Origin: Bacteroidales bacterium
GTDB taxonomy: Bacteria; Bacteroidota; Bacteroidia; Bacteroidales; UBA932
Reading direction: 5' to 3'
NCBI GenBank assembly: GCA_023667095.1
Contig: JAMPAT010000005.1
Location: 1-64,000, forward strand
DNA length: 64,000 bases
Part shown: positions 8,585 through 17,411 of the stretch, one piece after another
Layout: every line of letters starts with the position of its first letter
Position numbering within the stretch: position 1 is the first letter of the stretch
Translations under genes and position numbers: made by a program
The notes under the pieces: generated by a model
What the model was told of the DNA's origin: nothing
The model's database searches: none
The model's input: only the letters and a program-made list of their open reading frames with translations

Positions 8585-8592
8585 CAAAAATA
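8585..8592 (-). promoter_or_regulatory. -7 element TATTTTTG for the TPR gene
   Basis: Read on the minus strand, TATTTTTG fits TAnnTTTG and lies 29 nt before the ATG at 8555. It faces the sigma-factor promoter at 8606. Confidence 0.45.
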
Positions 8593-8605
8593 GTATAAAA
8601 TTATT

Positions 8606-8613
8606 TACTTTTG
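8606..8613 (+). promoter_or_regulatory. -7 element TACTTTTG for the sigma-factor gene
   Basis: TACTTTTG fits TAnnTTTG. It would give a leader of about 80 nt. This and the opposing element at 8585 form a compact divergent promoter. Confidence 0.45.
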
Positions 8614-8699
8614 CATTTTATGCGTCTGCAATGCAACAATTCAGATATGAACTGCATCTTTAGCCACGCATAGGAAAGGAGAACTGATTAGCTATTATT

Positions 8700-9242
8700 G
8701 TGGGCATTACAGCAGAGAAAGAACTGATAGACCTGTGCATTGATGGAGACCGGGCTGCGCAAAAGGCCGTATATGACCGTTTTGCGCCGAAGATGTTCCT
8801 CATTTGTCTGCGTTATGTCAGCGATAGGGCTACAGCCGAGGACCTCCTGCAGGAAGGTTTCGTCACATTGTTCTCCAAACTTGACAGCTACAAGGGAGAC
8901 GGTTCCTTTGAAGGCTGGGCACGTAAGATCTTTGTCACAACGGCACTTATGTATCTGCGCAAAAAGGATGCGCTGAAGATGAGCGAGGATATCGAGAATG
9001 CAAGGCATATCTCTTCCGAATGCTCCACTCAGCTTCAGAATGTAGGATACAAGGAGCTGCTGAAGCTTATCGCCGCCTTGCCGACAGGGTTCAGGACAGT
9101 GTTCAACCTCTATGTACTGGAAGGATACTCCCACAAGGAAATAGGCCAGATGCTCGGAATATCTGAAGTCACCTCCAGGACTCAGCTTAGCAGGGCAAGG
9201 ACGATGCTTCAGGAAAAGATAAGGAGAATGGGAAATGGATAA
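8700..9242 (+). CDS. ECF-type RNA polymerase sigma factor
   Basis: A group 4 sigma factor with region 2 at about residues 20-90 (AEDLLQEGFVTLF, then FEGWARKIFVTTALMYLR) and region 4 at about 120-175 (helix-turn-helix with YSHKEIGQMLGISEVTSR). Length 180 aa is normal. The start is GTG, and no ATG in frame would keep region 2 intact. The gene overlaps the next by 8 nt, and that gene encodes a membrane protein with a short cytoplasmic head, so it is probably the regulator of this sigma factor. In Bacteroidetes such pairs respond to envelope state. Its target promoters cannot be named from this window. Confidence 0.93.
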   Translation: MGITAEKELIDLCIDGDRAAQKAVYDRFAPKMFLICLRYVSDRATAEDLLQEGFVTLFSKLDSYKGDGSFEGWARKIFVTTALMYLRKKDALKMSEDIENARHISSECSTQLQNVGYKELLKLIAALPTGFRTVFNLYVLEGYSHKEIGQMLGISEVTSRTQLSRARTMLQEKIRRMGNG

Positions 9243-10449
9243 ATTGAACGATACAGATTTTGACCTTGAAATAAAGGCAATCCTTGATGGAGCGGAAGAA
9301 GAAGTTCCGACACACATCTGGGATTCCATAGAGGCACGTCTCGATGAGATTGAGGTCTCCAGGAAACGCCGTATCATACCTCTTTGGCTGAGGAACACCG
9401 GATTTGTAACAGCTGCAGCAGCGGCTGCCGCATTGGCAATTGTATTGACAGGCACGTTCGGCAGCCATCTCGCAGGCCCTGCAGACACGGACAACATTGC
9501 AGTTGCGGAGCCGTCCACCGTTACAGCAGAAGATACCATGGAGGAGGCATCATACAGCAGCAATCCTCGGGAGATACTCATATCTACGGAAAGCGGCAGG
9601 ACAAGGGAAATTTCCGGAGCCAGGTTCCTGGCACCGGATCCGGAAATGAAATATGTCGCAGAAGCATCGGAAACCGGTGAACCAGCACAGGAAAATGACA
9701 TCTGCACATCCAGGCCTTCTGAAATACCGTCTTCCAAATCAGCAATCAACGGCAGCGCAAAGACAGAGAAATATGTTGACCCGTTTGCCTTTGAAGAAGA
9801 GGCAAGGAAAAGCCCTAAGATTTCCATTACCCTCAGCGGCAATGCCATAGGCACATCTGCATCAAATTCAGCGGCTCCGGCAGCAAAACCGATGAAGGCA
9901 AACGCGACAAGACCAGCCGCGAGGAAGACAATCAACGAGACAGGCAATTCTGCATATGGGGTTCCGATATCTTTCGGAATCGGGGCAAAGGTGGCACTCG
10001 CACCAAGGTGGTCAATAGGGGCAGGAATAGACTACACCCTCCTGACACGCTCCTTCAAAGGGACCTATATCGACGGGACCGGGATGCCTGTAGAATACGC
10101 CAAGATACGCAACAGCCAGAATTACATAGGAATCCCGGTAAATGCCTATTTCAGCATCATCAGCAACCGCAGGATTGACTTCTATGCATACGCAGGAGGC
10201 ACCGCAGAGAAATGCATTGACAACAAGTACAGGATGGCACCGAATGTAATATACAAGGAGAAGGTAAAGGGGTTCCAGTTCTCTGCAAATGCTGGCATAG
10301 GCGTGGAATTCATATTCGCTGACATGCTAGGACTGTACGTAGACCCGAGCCTGAGGTACTATTTCAAGGACAAGAACCAGCCAAAGAGCATCAGGACACA
10401 GAATCCGCTGGCATTCGGATGTGAGATAGGACTGCGTGTAAGGCTGTAG
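9235..10449 (+). CDS. Anti-sigma-like membrane protein fused to an outer-membrane beta-barrel domain
   Basis: Translationally coupled to the sigma gene (8-nt overlap). Residues 1-50 are charged and cytoplasmic (DDTDFDLEIKAIL-like, then a KRR patch). One hydrophobic helix follows at about 57-78 (AAAAAAALAIVLTG). Next comes a Ser/Thr/Glu/Lys-rich linker to about 240. The last 160 residues look like a PorT/OmpA-type small barrel with alternating aromatic strands, ending in GLRVRL. One chain thus has an inner-membrane helix and an outer-membrane-type barrel. I infer that the head holds the sigma factor and the barrel or linker senses the envelope. The head is too short for a classical zinc anti-sigma domain. 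Confidence 0.75.
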   Translation: MDKLNDTDFDLEIKAILDGAEEEVPTHIWDSIEARLDEIEVSRKRRIIPLWLRNTGFVTAAAAAAALAIVLTGTFGSHLAGPADTDNIAVAEPSTVTAEDTMEEASYSSNPREILISTESGRTREISGARFLAPDPEMKYVAEASETGEPAQENDICTSRPSEIPSSKSAINGSAKTEKYVDPFAFEEEARKSPKISITLSGNAIGTSASNSAAPAAKPMKANATRPAARKTINETGNSAYGVPISFGIGAKVALAPRWSIGAGIDYTLLTRSFKGTYIDGTGMPVEYAKIRNSQNYIGIPVNAYFSIISNRRIDFYAYAGGTAEKCIDNKYRMAPNVIYKEKVKGFQFSANAGIGVEFIFADMLGLYVDPSLRYYFKDKNQPKSIRTQNPLAFGCEIGLRVRL

Positions 10450-10453
10450 AGTT

Positions 10454-11209
10454 CTATTTCCTCCCTTCTATAATATTGCGGGCCAATGTATTGGCACATA
10501 CAAATTCCCTAAGTTCCATGCAGTCTGTATCAAGTATGGAGTTCTTGTCCCCCTGCCACAGCAGGGTGCCCTGGTGAATGAAACCGATCCTGTCCCCTAT
10601 CTCGAGTATGGAATTCATGTCATGTGTATTCACCACCGTTGTCATGCCATATTCCTTTGTCAATCCTGAAATCAGCTGGTCTATAAGTATTGAAGTATAA
10701 GGATCAAGTCCGGAATTAGGCTCATCACAGAAAAGATATGACGGATTGAGTGCTATTGCACGTGCGATACCGACCCTTTTCTGCATTCCGCCGCTCAGCT
10801 CATTCGGATATTTGCTGTCTGAATTGATGACATTCACCCTGTTAAGGCAGAAACGCGCCCTCTCTATCTTCTGTGCCTTTGTCCAGTCTGTAAAGAAGTC
10901 CATCGGGAACATGACGTTCTCCAGCACAGTCGCGAAGTCAAAGAGTGCGCTTCCCTGGAAAAGGATGCCGATTTTCTGGCGAAGGGCCTTCTTCTGGCCG
11001 TATGTCATTGCGGAAAGCTTCTGGTCACCATAGAAAATCTCACCGCTGTCAGGCTCAAGAAGCCCGATCAGGTTTTTCAGCAGCACTGTCTTTCCCGAGC
11101 CGCTCCGGCCTATAATCATATTGCACTTCCCGGCCTCGTAGTCAGTTGTTATGTCCTTGAGCACGGTCACCCCGTCAAAACCCTTGTATATATGTTCTAC
11201 CCTAATCAT
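10454..11209 (-). CDS. ABC transporter ATP-binding protein, MlaF-like
   Basis: The ATPase of a lipid-transport ABC system. Walker A is GRSGSGKT at about residue 34, the signature is LSGGMQKR at about 139, Walker B ends in YLFCDEP, and the switch His is in VNTHD. Length 251 aa is usual. It follows the permease gene by 12 nt. In Gram-negative bacteria this pair works with an MCE-domain protein (MlaD) to move phospholipids between membranes and keep the outer leaflet asymmetric. No mlaD, mlaC or mlaB lies beside it here. The stop is 4 nt from the convergent sigma-regulator stop. Confidence 0.9.
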   Translation of the reverse strand: MIRVEHIYKGFDGVTVLKDITTDYEAGKCNMIIGRSGSGKTVLLKNLIGLLEPDSGEIFYGDQKLSAMTYGQKKALRQKIGILFQGSALFDFATVLENVMFPMDFFTDWTKAQKIERARFCLNRVNVINSDSKYPNELSGGMQKRVGIARAIALNPSYLFCDEPNSGLDPYTSILIDQLISGLTKEYGMTTVVNTHDMNSILEIGDRIGFIHQGTLLWQGDKNSILDTDCMELREFVCANTLARNIIEGRK

Positions 11210-11221
11210 AAAGACAAGATA

Positions 11222-11968
11222 TCAATAAAGCATCAGCTGTGTAACAATAAGGTCAAACATCAGTATCAGGATGCTGGACACTATAATCGAGCGGGTGCTT
11301 GAATACCCTACTCCAAGCGAACCTCCCTTTGCATAATATCCGTTGAATGCTGATATGGATGATATGAGGAAGCAGAAAAGCGACATCTTGAAACAGCTGT
11401 AGAAGACATAGAATCCGTTGTAGCAGAATTTCAGTCCTGTAATGTACTGCGCTGTCGTGATTATCCCCGTGGCAGATACCACAGCATATCCCCCGACAAG
11501 CCCGAGCGCAAAGCTCATAAGCATCAGGAGCGGACTTAGGACAGTGGCGGAAACCACTTTCGGGAGTACAAGGAAGCCGGCAGAGTTCACCCCCATCATG
11601 TCCATGGCATCAATCTGCTCCGTAATCCTCATGCTGCCAATCTCCGAGGCAATGTTTGAACCCATTTTTCCGGCAAGGATCAATGCTATCATTGTGGAGC
11701 AGAATTCCAGTACGAGGCTTTCCCTTACCATGTAGCCGACATACATCTTGTCTATTATCGGATTCTCCAGGTTTGATGCGGTCTGGATGACAAGCACTCC
11801 GCCGATGAAGACAGAAATCACTCCTGTTATTATTATTGAGGAGAGGATCAGCTTGTCCGTCTCAAGGATGGCCTGTCTCCAGAAAATGCCCCATTTCTCA
11901 GGCTTTCTGAACACCTGCTTGAGAAACAGGAAATATCTTCCGATGGATTCAAAAAAATTCTTAATCAT
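11222..11968 (-). CDS. ABC transporter permease, MlaE family
   Basis: An inner-membrane permease of 248 aa with five or so hydrophobic segments. The MlaE family core is seen as ESLVLEFCSTMIALILAGKMG followed by EIGSMRITEQIDAMDMMGV (both typical). It pairs with the downstream MlaF-like ATPase. The first 40 residues are amphipathic and charged, also as in the family. A -7 element lies at 11992-11999, about 24 nt before the ATG. Substrate is inferred to be phospholipid from family knowledge only. Confidence 0.92.
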   Translation of the reverse strand: MIKNFFESIGRYFLFLKQVFRKPEKWGIFWRQAILETDKLILSSIIITGVISVFIGGVLVIQTASNLENPIIDKMYVGYMVRESLVLEFCSTMIALILAGKMGSNIASEIGSMRITEQIDAMDMMGVNSAGFLVLPKVVSATVLSPLLMLMSFALGLVGGYAVVSATGIITTAQYITGLKFCYNGFYVFYSCFKMSLFCFLISSISAFNGYYAKGGSLGVGYSSTRSIIVSSILILMFDLIVTQLMLY

Positions 11969-11991
11969 GCCTCTTGCCTAATTTTGCCCGG

Positions 11992-11999
11992 CAAATTTA
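11992..11999 (-). promoter_or_regulatory. -7 element TAAATTTG for the mlaE-mlaF pair
   Basis: On the minus strand TAAATTTG fits TAnnTTTG, 24 nt before the permease start. No clear -33 element. Confidence 0.45.
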
Positions 12000-12161
12000 C
12001 TTATTTTTCCTCACCGGCACGAATTTCACCACATTTTTCTCTTTTTAAACTTTTTCCGGGAAGAGTTTTTCCATATTTGGGCATAATCCTGTGAAGACGG
12101 CCGGCTGCGCACCTGAATACAGGAGAGGGGTGACAAAGCATGAAATCAAATATTCAACAAT

Positions 12162-13736
12162 ATGATTATCAACATACATAGTGCAAAATGCATCGGGATT
12201 GACGCTGTAGCAGTAACAGTCGAAGTGGACATAAGGCTTGGCATCGGGATACACCTTGTCGGGCTTGCCGATGCTGCTGTCAAGGAAAGCCTCCTGAGGA
12301 CAACGACCGCACTGCAGACACTCGGATTCAAGATTCCCGGAAAAAAGATTGTCATAAACCTGGCTCCTGCCGACATGCACAAGAAAGGGAGCGGATATGA
12401 CCTGCCTATAGCAGTAGGGATAATTGCAGCTTCCGGACAATGCCTGCTTCCTATGGCCGACCGGTTTATCATCATGGGAGAGCTCGGGCTGGACGGGACT
12501 GTAAGGGCGATTCCTGGTGCACTGCCGATAGCAGAACTGGCATCAAGAGGAGGATACCGCGGCTGCATTTTGCCGGCTGAGTCGGCAGCAGAGGCAAGTG
12601 AATACAGTGGTGCCGAGATCTATGGAGTCCACACTCTTGATGACGTCATCCGGATATTGTCAGGAGAAGAAGACTGTTCCGGACTTATTGTCAGGCAGGA
12701 CCGTGGATATTCACCAGATGTCTCGGAAGACATTGACGTCATGGACTTTGCAGACATCATGGGACAGGAGGGAGCCAAGCGTGGTCTCGAAATAGCGGCG
12801 GCAGGAGGGCATAATGCCCTTCTTATCGGACCCCCTGGGTCCGGCAAGAGTTCGCTGGCCAAGGCGACAGCGAACATCCTGCCGCCATTGTGCATTGATG
12901 AAGCACTGCAGACGAGCAAGATATATTCAGTAGCCGGAAAAGGCGGACAGATGCAGAGGCTTGTAAGGAGAAGACCATTCAGGACACCGCATTACAGTAC
13001 ATCCGTAGCAGCACTGATAGGCGGAGGCTCAGACTGCATAATGCCTGGAGAAATATCATTGGCGCATAATGGCGTACTTTTCCTCGATGAATTCTGCGAA
13101 ATGCCGAAAAAGGCCATCGAGGCACTCCGTGCACCGCTTGAAGACCGCAAGGCCGTAATTTCCAGGCTGAAGACGAAAGTGGAGTACCCGGCCTCATTCA
13201 TGCTGATAGCAGCCACTAACCCATGCCCGTGCGGCTACTTCGGGGAAGGGGCCAAATGTATTTGTACACCTGCCAAAAGGTCTGCCTACCTGTCACGGCT
13301 GTCCGGACCGATAATGGACAGGATAGACATACACCTGTGGATAAAGCCTGTAGAGGCTTCCAAGATTGTACGCAAGCAGAAAGAGGAGCCAAGTGCAGAA
13401 ATGGCAAGGAGAGTCATCATGGCAAGAAAAATACAGGACACGCGGTTTAAAGGGTATGGCATACATACCAATTCCGAAATGCCAGGGACACTTGTAGAAA
13501 AGTTCTGCAGCATAGATGCCGGATGCCAGGCGTTCCTTGAAAAGATAATAGACAGGATGGGGCTCTCGGCAAGGGCATGCAACAGAATCCTTAAGCTTGC
13601 AAGGACAATTGCAGACCTGGAAGCAGTCTCTGCTTCCATCAGTACCGGGCTTCCGCCACGTGAAGTTCCGATCAGCGGATCACATCTGGCAGAAGCCGCA
13701 GGTTACCGTCTGCTTGACAGGCAGGAATTGTTCTAA
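12162..13736 (+). CDS. YifB/ComM family Mg-chelatase-like AAA+ ATPase
   Basis: Full-length (524 aa) member of the YifB/ComM family, a hexameric helicase that extends heteroduplex during natural transformation in other bacteria. The N-terminal Lon-like fold is seen at residues 1-170 (SAKCIGIDAVAVTVEVDIRL and the SGYDLPIAVGI segment). The AAA+ core has Walker A GPPGSGKSS at about 225 and Walker B VLFLDE. A Cys-rich zinc patch (CPCGYFG...CIC) lies around 355-370, and a C-terminal lid domain ends the chain. Its role in Bacteroidetes is not established. The stop overlaps the convergent ispE stop by 4 nt. Confidence 0.92.
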   Translation: MIINIHSAKCIGIDAVAVTVEVDIRLGIGIHLVGLADAAVKESLLRTTTALQTLGFKIPGKKIVINLAPADMHKKGSGYDLPIAVGIIAASGQCLLPMADRFIIMGELGLDGTVRAIPGALPIAELASRGGYRGCILPAESAAEASEYSGAEIYGVHTLDDVIRILSGEEDCSGLIVRQDRGYSPDVSEDIDVMDFADIMGQEGAKRGLEIAAAGGHNALLIGPPGSGKSSLAKATANILPPLCIDEALQTSKIYSVAGKGGQMQRLVRRRPFRTPHYSTSVAALIGGGSDCIMPGEISLAHNGVLFLDEFCEMPKKAIEALRAPLEDRKAVISRLKTKVEYPASFMLIAATNPCPCGYFGEGAKCICTPAKRSAYLSRLSGPIMDRIDIHLWIKPVEASKIVRKQKEEPSAEMARRVIMARKIQDTRFKGYGIHTNSEMPGTLVEKFCSIDAGCQAFLEKIIDRMGLSARACNRILKLARTIADLEAVSASISTGLPPREVPISGSHLAEAAGYRLLDRQELF

Positions 13737-14635
13737 TCATGGTAAATGCCGAAAAATGCCGAGCCGCTGCCTGACATCGAAGCATATGACGCCCCGCTGT
13801 CATAAAGCGACTGCTTAATTACGGCCAGTTCCGGATGGGCTGCAAGCACAGTCTCCTCAAAATCATTGACAAGCAATGCCTTCCACTCCTCTATAGGCTT
13901 GGCAAGTATTTCCCTCAATGGCAAATCCGGCAGATGCGGCCTTATCCCACGGTATGCTTCCGCTGTGGAGACCTGGATATCATCAGGTACGACAACCTTG
14001 ATCCTGTAGCCGTCAGAGAGGAACCCCTGCCTTATGGCATCCTCCGGCACAGGCATCGGATAATCAGTCAATATCTCCCCCCTGCCTTCACCAAGCATCG
14101 GACGGTTATATATAAAGAACGCGCAATCGCTGCCAAGACGTGCCGCATACGATGCCAATGCCGCTTCATCAAGTCCGAGAGAAAACATTTCATTCAGCAT
14201 CCGTAATGCAAATGCAGCATCAGAGGAGCCTCCGCCAAGTCCTGCTCCAACTGGCGAACGCTTCTCAAGCCATATCTTCACAGCAGGCAGGCTGAAATCT
14301 TCCGCAAGCAGGAAATAGGCCTTTGCAGTAAGGTCATCCAGAGGATTCCAGTCAACACCTTCACGCCTTGCAATCGTAATCATCAGCTTCCCGTCAGCAG
14401 AGATTTCCTGTACAAGCATTCCCCCGGTCTCACTGCAAGCACCCATGGAAACATCCCTGTATCTGGCAAACAATGATGCCGAGGTCCTGCTGTAGTCATC
14501 ACCTGCAGTAATTTCCAGGACATCAGAAATCTCAAAGTATGGAAAGAACAGGGTCTCCAGGTCATGATACCCGTCTTCCCTGCGTCTCAGGACATTGAGT
14601 CCTATATTTACCTTTACATTCGGATAGGATATCAT
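13733..14635 (-). CDS. ispE: 4-diphosphocytidyl-2-C-methyl-D-erythritol kinase
   Basis: GHMP-family kinase of the MEP isoprenoid pathway. It phosphorylates the 2-hydroxyl of CDP-methylerythritol. The N-terminal segment PNVKVNIGLNVL with the catalytic Lys, the ATP loop PVGAGLGGGSSDAAF and the C-terminal MSGSGSAFFG are all present. I choose the ATG at 14635 (MISYPNVKVN); a longer frame from 14671 would run back into tsaE and add residues unlike the family. With this start the gene begins 1 nt after the tsaE stop, so the two are tightly coupled. It shows that the organism makes isoprenoids by the MEP route. Confidence 0.95.
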   Translation of the reverse strand: MISYPNVKVNIGLNVLRRREDGYHDLETLFFPYFEISDVLEITAGDDYSRTSASLFARYRDVSMGACSETGGMLVQEISADGKLMITIARREGVDWNPLDDLTAKAYFLLAEDFSLPAVKIWLEKRSPVGAGLGGGSSDAAFALRMLNEMFSLGLDEAALASYAARLGSDCAFFIYNRPMLGEGRGEILTDYPMPVPEDAIRQGFLSDGYRIKVVVPDDIQVSTAEAYRGIRPHLPDLPLREILAKPIEEWKALLVNDFEETVLAAHPELAVIKQSLYDSGASYASMSGSGSAFFGIYHD

Positions 14636-14636
14636 A

Positions 14637-15059
14637 TCAGTCCTCCCATGAGACAGTCCTCGACAGATCATCGTTCACAGAAATGGAGACACGCAAGGTT
14701 TCCTCCGGAAGCAGTTCCACAATATTCTCCGGCCACTCCATAAGGCACATGTATCCACTGTACAGATAATCATCCAGACCTATATCCACCGCCTCCTGCA
14801 ATTTATTGATCCTGTAGAAATCAAAATGATACAGAGGTCCCCCGTCCTCTGTCATATACTCATTGACAATTGTAAACGTCGGGGAGCAGACAGCATCAGC
14901 GACTCCAAGCCTCCTGCATATTGCTGTCGTGAAAGTTGTCTTCCCTGCCCCCATAGGAGCAAAGAATGCAACAAGCCTATGTTCACCTATTTCCCTGAGG
15001 AAAGTTCCGGCTGCCTCATCCAGTCCGGCAATGTCCTTTATGGTAATCTCGTGTTTCAT
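14637..15059 (-). CDS. tsaE: tRNA threonylcarbamoyladenosine biosynthesis protein TsaE
   Basis: The ATPase that drives the TsaB-TsaD complex in forming t6A37 of ANN-decoding tRNAs. Walker A APMGAGKTTF is at about residue 34, and the family motifs SPTFTIVNEY, YHFDFYR and MEWPENI follow in order. Length 140 aa is typical. It is first in a two-gene unit with ispE (1-nt gap) behind a good promoter at 15091-15119. tsaB and tsaD are elsewhere. Confidence 0.95.
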   Translation of the reverse strand: MKHEITIKDIAGLDEAAGTFLREIGEHRLVAFFAPMGAGKTTFTTAICRRLGVADAVCSPTFTIVNEYMTEDGGPLYHFDFYRINKLQEAVDIGLDDYLYSGYMCLMEWPENIVELLPEETLRVSISVNDDLSRTVSWED

Positions 15060-15090
15060 GTCAGATCAAATGTCATTTTGATAGAGCGGA

Positions 15091-15119
15091 CAAATATAGC
15101 TGTTTTTAGCGGTTATCAA
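15091..15119 (-). promoter_or_regulatory. Promoter for tsaE-ispE
   Basis: On the minus strand a TTG (15119-15117) is followed after 18 nt by TATATTTG (15098-15091), close to the consensus spacing of 19-21. The -7 element is 32 nt before the tsaE ATG. Confidence 0.6.
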
Positions 15120-15388
15120 GCCTTGCTTGCAATCCGATTTCTACAAAAAGAGTTGTTAAAAACAAGAAATTCCACAGAGCATGGCATACAAAAAAAGAAA
15201 AACTGTAAAAAAGAGAAAAATATTGAGGGGCGAAATCAGATTTTGCATGCAGGTCTGTTTTTCATTTATAAATTGCCGGCAGCAAAAGAGCCAGGAGATT
15301 CCAGTACCGGATGATACGGCAGCTGGCAGCCATGATGAGGGAGGCATTCACATTGGCTCATGACAATGACATATACACAAAAAAAGAT
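15120..15388. other. Intergenic region without recognised genes
   Basis: A-rich DNA between the divergent tsaE and the exported protein gene. It has poly-A tracts around 15185-15230. I see no convincing TAnnTTTG element for the plus-strand gene, no strong hairpin and no credible coding frame. Confidence 0.4.
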
Positions 15389-16609
15389 ATGCAAAGAAGG
15401 GAATTGAAAAAACATGTCATGGAAATAATGACATTGTATGCAGCAATGGCCTGGAGCTGTTCCGGGCCAGTCGAACTTAACCGTCCTATAACCGACATCG
15501 GCAGCGGATGGCAGGGCAGAGATGATCAGGAAGAGATCGAAAAGACAAAGTCACTGTATGTTACGGGTGTGGAATATCCGGATGGCTATGACTGGAGGCA
15601 GGACCTTGGATACAGCACCGGAGGCTGCAAGGTATTCCTTATGAAAGACGGCCAGCGGGTCTTTGAGGCAGAAGTGGGATATTCCAGCTGCATCTCAGCA
15701 GATGCCGATATGCACAGATGTATCGACGGACACCTTTACACAGACTTCTCAACAGATATGGAAACAATTGTCAAGCGTGACGGGGCAGAAGTGTTCAGGT
15801 ATTTCGGACGGGAGATGATTTCAGAAATGATTGTCAGGACAGACGGGATATACACTATCGGCCTGCCACGCTCGGGAAGCGGATGGACATACCGGAGAAA
15901 TGGTGAAATACTGCTCCACAAAGGCTCCGGCAGCCTCATTTCGGAACTTCATGAAGATATGGGAAAACTGTATTTTGCATATGAGGACCAGCTGGAATCC
16001 TCTACAGGTACAATCAACCGGTACTATCTGGTAGAGAATGCAAAGCCATCCTCAATACAGGCAACAGACGATGTCCTCAAAATCGAGTCTGCAAGAATGA
16101 TTGACGGCACTCTGCATTATACTGCCCAGCTTAAGGCTCTGGCTCCAAGGGTACTTTTCCGCGGTTCTGACTGCCAATCGTATGGGATGAGCCAGGGAAG
16201 TACCATGCGCAACTGCAAAATAGTATATTCACAGGGAGGAATCTTTACACATGGAGAAGTCCTGGTCAACGGAAGATACGAAGACTGGTTCTGGAAAGAT
16301 ACAGGGCCGGTGGCCAGGGCATCATACCCGGTCAAGGCCATCGGATGGCGTACGGATACGGAAAACGTGTATTTTGCAGCCAGCACGACTGCAGCAGGAC
16401 ACGGGGTAGCCATATTCAACGGGGAAAACCTCGAGCACCTGCCTGCCTACTACGACTTCCTGTATTCAACAGCCATCGGCGCAGACAGAGGAAGATGCTG
16501 CATCGGGCTGATAAGCAACCTTGCCGGCAACAGGCCTGCGCTCTGGATTGACGGCAAGATAACGGAATATGACTTCAACGGTGCATTCACATCAGTCTCA
16601 TACTGGTGA
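15389..16609 (+). CDS. Exported protein of unknown function, probable lipoprotein
   Basis: I do not recognise the family. With the ATG at 15389 the protein begins MQRRELKKHVMEIM and has a short hydrophobic stretch ending MAWSCSG. The Cys at residue 24 could be lipidated, although Trp at -2 makes the lipobox poor. The body (about 380 aa) has repeated blocks with Gly, Tyr, Trp and Asp (for example DGHLYTDFS, DGIYTIGLP, NGRYEDWFW, DGKITEYDF) spaced about 45-50 residues, which suggests a beta-propeller-like repeat fold. The frame is open 78 nt further upstream, but that part lacks signal character. It is convergent with sufD, with a 22-nt gap. Confidence 0.6.
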   Translation: MQRRELKKHVMEIMTLYAAMAWSCSGPVELNRPITDIGSGWQGRDDQEEIEKTKSLYVTGVEYPDGYDWRQDLGYSTGGCKVFLMKDGQRVFEAEVGYSSCISADADMHRCIDGHLYTDFSTDMETIVKRDGAEVFRYFGREMISEMIVRTDGIYTIGLPRSGSGWTYRRNGEILLHKGSGSLISELHEDMGKLYFAYEDQLESSTGTINRYYLVENAKPSSIQATDDVLKIESARMIDGTLHYTAQLKALAPRVLFRGSDCQSYGMSQGSTMRNCKIVYSQGGIFTHGEVLVNGRYEDWFWKDTGPVARASYPVKAIGWRTDTENVYFAASTTAAGHGVAIFNGENLEHLPAYYDFLYSTAIGADRGRCCIGLISNLAGNRPALWIDGKITEYDFNGAFTSVSYW

Positions 16610-16631
16610 CAATATTGCTGCAGGCATTATG

Positions 16632-17402
16632 CTAAAACTGACGCACAGCAGCCTCCACGGCTTCAAGGACTGTCTCACGCTCCACAGCATCAGGGATAGC
16701 CCCGGCAACAGGGGAAAGGAATGAAATCATCTGCAACGCCCTTGCATCATCTGCAGAGATACCGCGGGAACGCATATAGAACTGCTCCTCCTCGTTGAGA
16801 CGCCCTATTGTTGCACCATGCGAACATTTCACATCGTCAGCATATATTTCCAGCTGCGGTTTCGTATTCACGACGGCATGTTCAGAAAGCAGGATGTTAT
16901 GGTTCTCCTGATACGCCTCAGTCTTCTGGGCATCCTGGGCCACAATGACCTTTCCATGGAAATCCACCTTGGAACCACCTCCCGCGAGACCTTTGAAAAG
17001 CTGCCTCGAGATACAGTGGGGTGCTTTGTGGAGAAGTTCCATCGAGATGCTGACCTTTTCATTGCCCGGGCACACATAGAGTCCGGAGATATTGGCCTCA
17101 GCCCTCTCCCCATCGAGGATGACAGCAATGTCAAGCTTGCATCCCGCACCTGGAAGCACAACAACGACAAGATCAAGACGCGAATCGGAATCAAGGACAA
17201 AGCATTCCGGAAGAGATGCCATAGAGGCATTTTCCCGGGCTGTACCATCTGTAGCTGGACTGCCGGAAACTGAATTTCCTGTGGATGGATTTCCAGGAGA
17301 AATCACAACCACCTGGCTGAATGACTGCCCCTTGCCGATAAATGCAGCCTTTTCCGCCATGGCGGACATACGTTCCGCTGAGACTTTTGATATATTGCCC
17401 AT
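16632..17402 (-). CDS. sufD: Fe-S cluster assembly protein SufD (short form)
   Basis: Partner of SufB in the SufBC2D scaffold complex. The C-terminal half has the SufD beta-helix and core features: HFHGKVIVAQDAQKTEAYQ, the LLSEHAVVNTKPQLEIYADDV segment and CSHGATIGRLNEEEQFYMRS. At 256 aa it is about 150 residues shorter than usual SufD. The N-terminal helical domain is reduced and a Ser/Gly/Thr-rich stretch (residues 35-60) stands near its place. The frame is intact and all the C-terminal motifs remain. It starts 9 nt after the sufC stop, last in the sufB-pnuC-sufC-sufD row. Confidence 0.88.
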   Translation of the reverse strand: MGNISKVSAERMSAMAEKAAFIGKGQSFSQVVVISPGNPSTGNSVSGSPATDGTARENASMASLPECFVLDSDSRLDLVVVVLPGAGCKLDIAVILDGERAEANISGLYVCPGNEKVSISMELLHKAPHCISRQLFKGLAGGGSKVDFHGKVIVAQDAQKTEAYQENHNILLSEHAVVNTKPQLEIYADDVKCSHGATIGRLNEEEQFYMRSRGISADDARALQMISFLSPVAGAIPDAVERETVLEAVEAAVRQF

Positions 17403-17411
17403 CTCTACCTC

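Noticed and set aside
8688..9947. Long minus-strand open frame opposite the sigma/anti-sigma genes (419 codons)
   Set aside because: It lies wholly opposite two well-supported genes, its composition is that of an antisense frame, and it shows no recognisable domain.
9235..10449. Frameshifted fusion of two genes (anti-sigma and barrel)
   Set aside because: The frame is continuous with no homopolymer at the join and an intact linker, so it is treated as one real protein.
15181..15363. Small basic protein of 60 codons before the exported protein gene
   Set aside because: It comes from a poly-A tract, has no promoter element, and runs into the following gene in another frame.
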